From the NCBI GenBank assembly GCA_015075545.1, contig JABTUC010000005.1, positions 186,001 through 250,000 of the forward strand: a stretch of DNA of 64,000 nucleotides, given 5' to 3'. The stretch comes from Ideonella sp. (lineage in GTDB: Bacteria; Pseudomonadota; Gammaproteobacteria; Burkholderiales; Burkholderiaceae_C). Below the pieces are notes generated by a model. That model saw nothing but the letters and a program-made list of their open reading frames with translations. It did not search any database and was not told the DNA's origin. Position 1 is the stretch's first letter. Each line of letters opens with the position of its first letter. Both the position numbers and the translations under genes were made by a program. Shown piece after piece: positions 63,363-64,000 of the stretch.

Positions 63363-63439
63363 CGGGGTGTAGCGCAGCCTGGTAGCGCAACTGCTTTGGG
63401 AGCAGTGGGTCGGACGTTCGAATCGTCTCACCCCGACCA
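63363..63439 (+). tRNA. tRNA-Pro (anticodon UGG)
   Basis: A 77-nt cloverleaf: acceptor CGGGGTG pairs with CACCCCG; the anticodon stem ACTGC/GCAGT encloses loop TTTGGGA, which puts TGG at positions 34-36; the T-loop is TTCGAAT; CCA is encoded. UGG reads proline codons. It lies seven bases before the start of the Bug-family gene. Confidence 0.95.
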
Positions 63440-63445
63440 TCACGG

Positions 63446-64000
63446 ATGAAGCCATGCGAGTTGCGCTTGCCGTCACGAAGGCGCTCGCTCGCCGCGGCTT
63501 GCGGTCTGATCCTGGCCGGCCTGGCGCGTGCGCAGGCTTCGTATCCGAGCCGTCCCATCACGTTGATCGTGCCGTTCGGCCCGGGCGGCATCGCCGACCT
63601 GACCGCGCGCGCGGTCGCGCGCGAGATGAGCGCCTCGCTCGGCCAGCCTATCGTCATCGACAACCGGCCGAGCGCCGGGGCGATCGTCGGTGCCACTGCG
63701 GTGGCTCGCGCCGCGCCCGACGGCTACACGGTGCTGCTGCTCAGCAACGCCAATGCGGTCAGCGCGGGCCTGTTCCGCAAGCTGCCGTTCGACGTGCAGC
63801 GCGATCTTGCGCCGGTCACGACGCTCGGCTTCTTCGATCTCGCGCTCGTCGTGGCCCAGGGCTCGCGCTGGCGTAGCGTGGGTGATCTGCTGGCACAGGC
63901 GCGGCAGCAGCCGGGCAAGCTGAGCGTCGGCACCATCAGCCGAGGCAGCACGCAGAACCTGGCCGCCGAGCTCTTCAAGGCGATGGCGCGGATCGACATC
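63446..64000 (+). CDS. Bug-family tripartite tricarboxylate transporter receptor (3' truncated by window edge)
   Basis: An open frame of 185 codons runs off the window end. It starts with a signal peptide containing SRRR before a hydrophobic core (LAAACGLILAGLARA), cut near AQA. The mature part has the Bug signature YPSRPITLIVPFGPGG and VIDNRPSAGAIVGA. Bug receptors bind carboxylates for TTT-type uptake or sensing and are abundant in Burkholderiales. The twin arginine may be incidental or may direct Tat export. ATG 63446 has no clear ribosome site. Confidence 0.88.
   Translation, partial: MKPCELRLPSRRRSLAAACGLILAGLARAQASYPSRPITLIVPFGPGGIADLTARAVAREMSASLGQPIVIDNRPSAGAIVGATAVARAAPDGYTVLLLSNANAVSAGLFRKLPFDVQRDLAPVTTLGFFDLALVVAQGSRWRSVGDLLAQARQQPGKLSVGTISRGSTQNLAAELFKAMARIDI

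Noticed and set aside
63363-63439. tRNA-Pro as an integration site for a mobile element
   Set aside because: No integrase, no direct repeat of the tRNA 3' end, and ordinary flanking genes within the window.

Overview
The window is GC-rich, densely coded DNA that reads as a conserved chromosomal segment of a betaproteobacterium. Order Burkholderiales, Rubrivivax/Leptothrix-like, is my inference from gene order and protein sequence; no marker gene in the window names the species. I see no insertion sequence, prophage, CRISPR array, plasmid function or toxin-antitoxin pair. Nearly everything is housekeeping: nucleotide, amino-acid, NAD and molybdopterin synthesis, protein quality control, DNA repair, translation and cell-envelope genes.

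Layout. 1-5.1 kb: the end of an acyl-CoA synthetase, a branched-chain-amino-acid-type binding protein, the rRNA methylase rlmD followed by a 59-bp tandem hairpin repeat, and a Bax-inhibitor-1 membrane protein. 5.2-16 kb: carA-carB-greA, yhbY facing away from rlmE, then ftsH-folP-glmM. 16-22.6 kb: an ArnT-like membrane protein, rpmE2 (type B L31), a CadC-like regulator divergent from a secreted cupin, then trxA-rho on the minus strand. 22.7-30.5 kb: addB-addA-like recombination nuclease/helicase genes and a pseudokinase-HDOD fusion. 30.5-34.5 kb: the SRP RNA gene ffs and a PurM-like gene (both minus), then the dnaX-ybaB-recR operon. 34.5-39.5 kb: mltD, a YafS-like methyltransferase, rnhA, moaA and an NlpC/P60 lipoprotein. 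39.7-44.3 kb: prpE, PhoH/PIN ATPase, bcp and an Mth938-like gene. 44.4-51.6 kb: aminotransferase-hom-thrC with overlapping starts and stops, moeA-moaD-moaE, crcB and a flavin reductase. 51.7-60.7 kb: clpB behind a sigma-32-like promoter, then nadB convergent with nadA-nadC, flanked on both sides by two related proteins of unknown function. 61-64 kb: a ThDP enzyme, an RraA-like protein, tRNA-Pro(UGG) and the start of a Bug-family binding protein.

The least ordinary signals are these. (i) Several genes have a -10-like hexamer 6-7 nt before the start codon and no Shine-Dalgarno, which predicts leaderless mRNAs. (ii) Two distant full-length paralogues with a roadblock-like C-terminal domain flank the NAD genes. 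(iii) One protein fuses a kinase fold that has lost its catalytic residues to an HDOD domain. (iv) An intrinsic terminator sits in the greA leader. I did not find a clear new multigene defence or mobile system.
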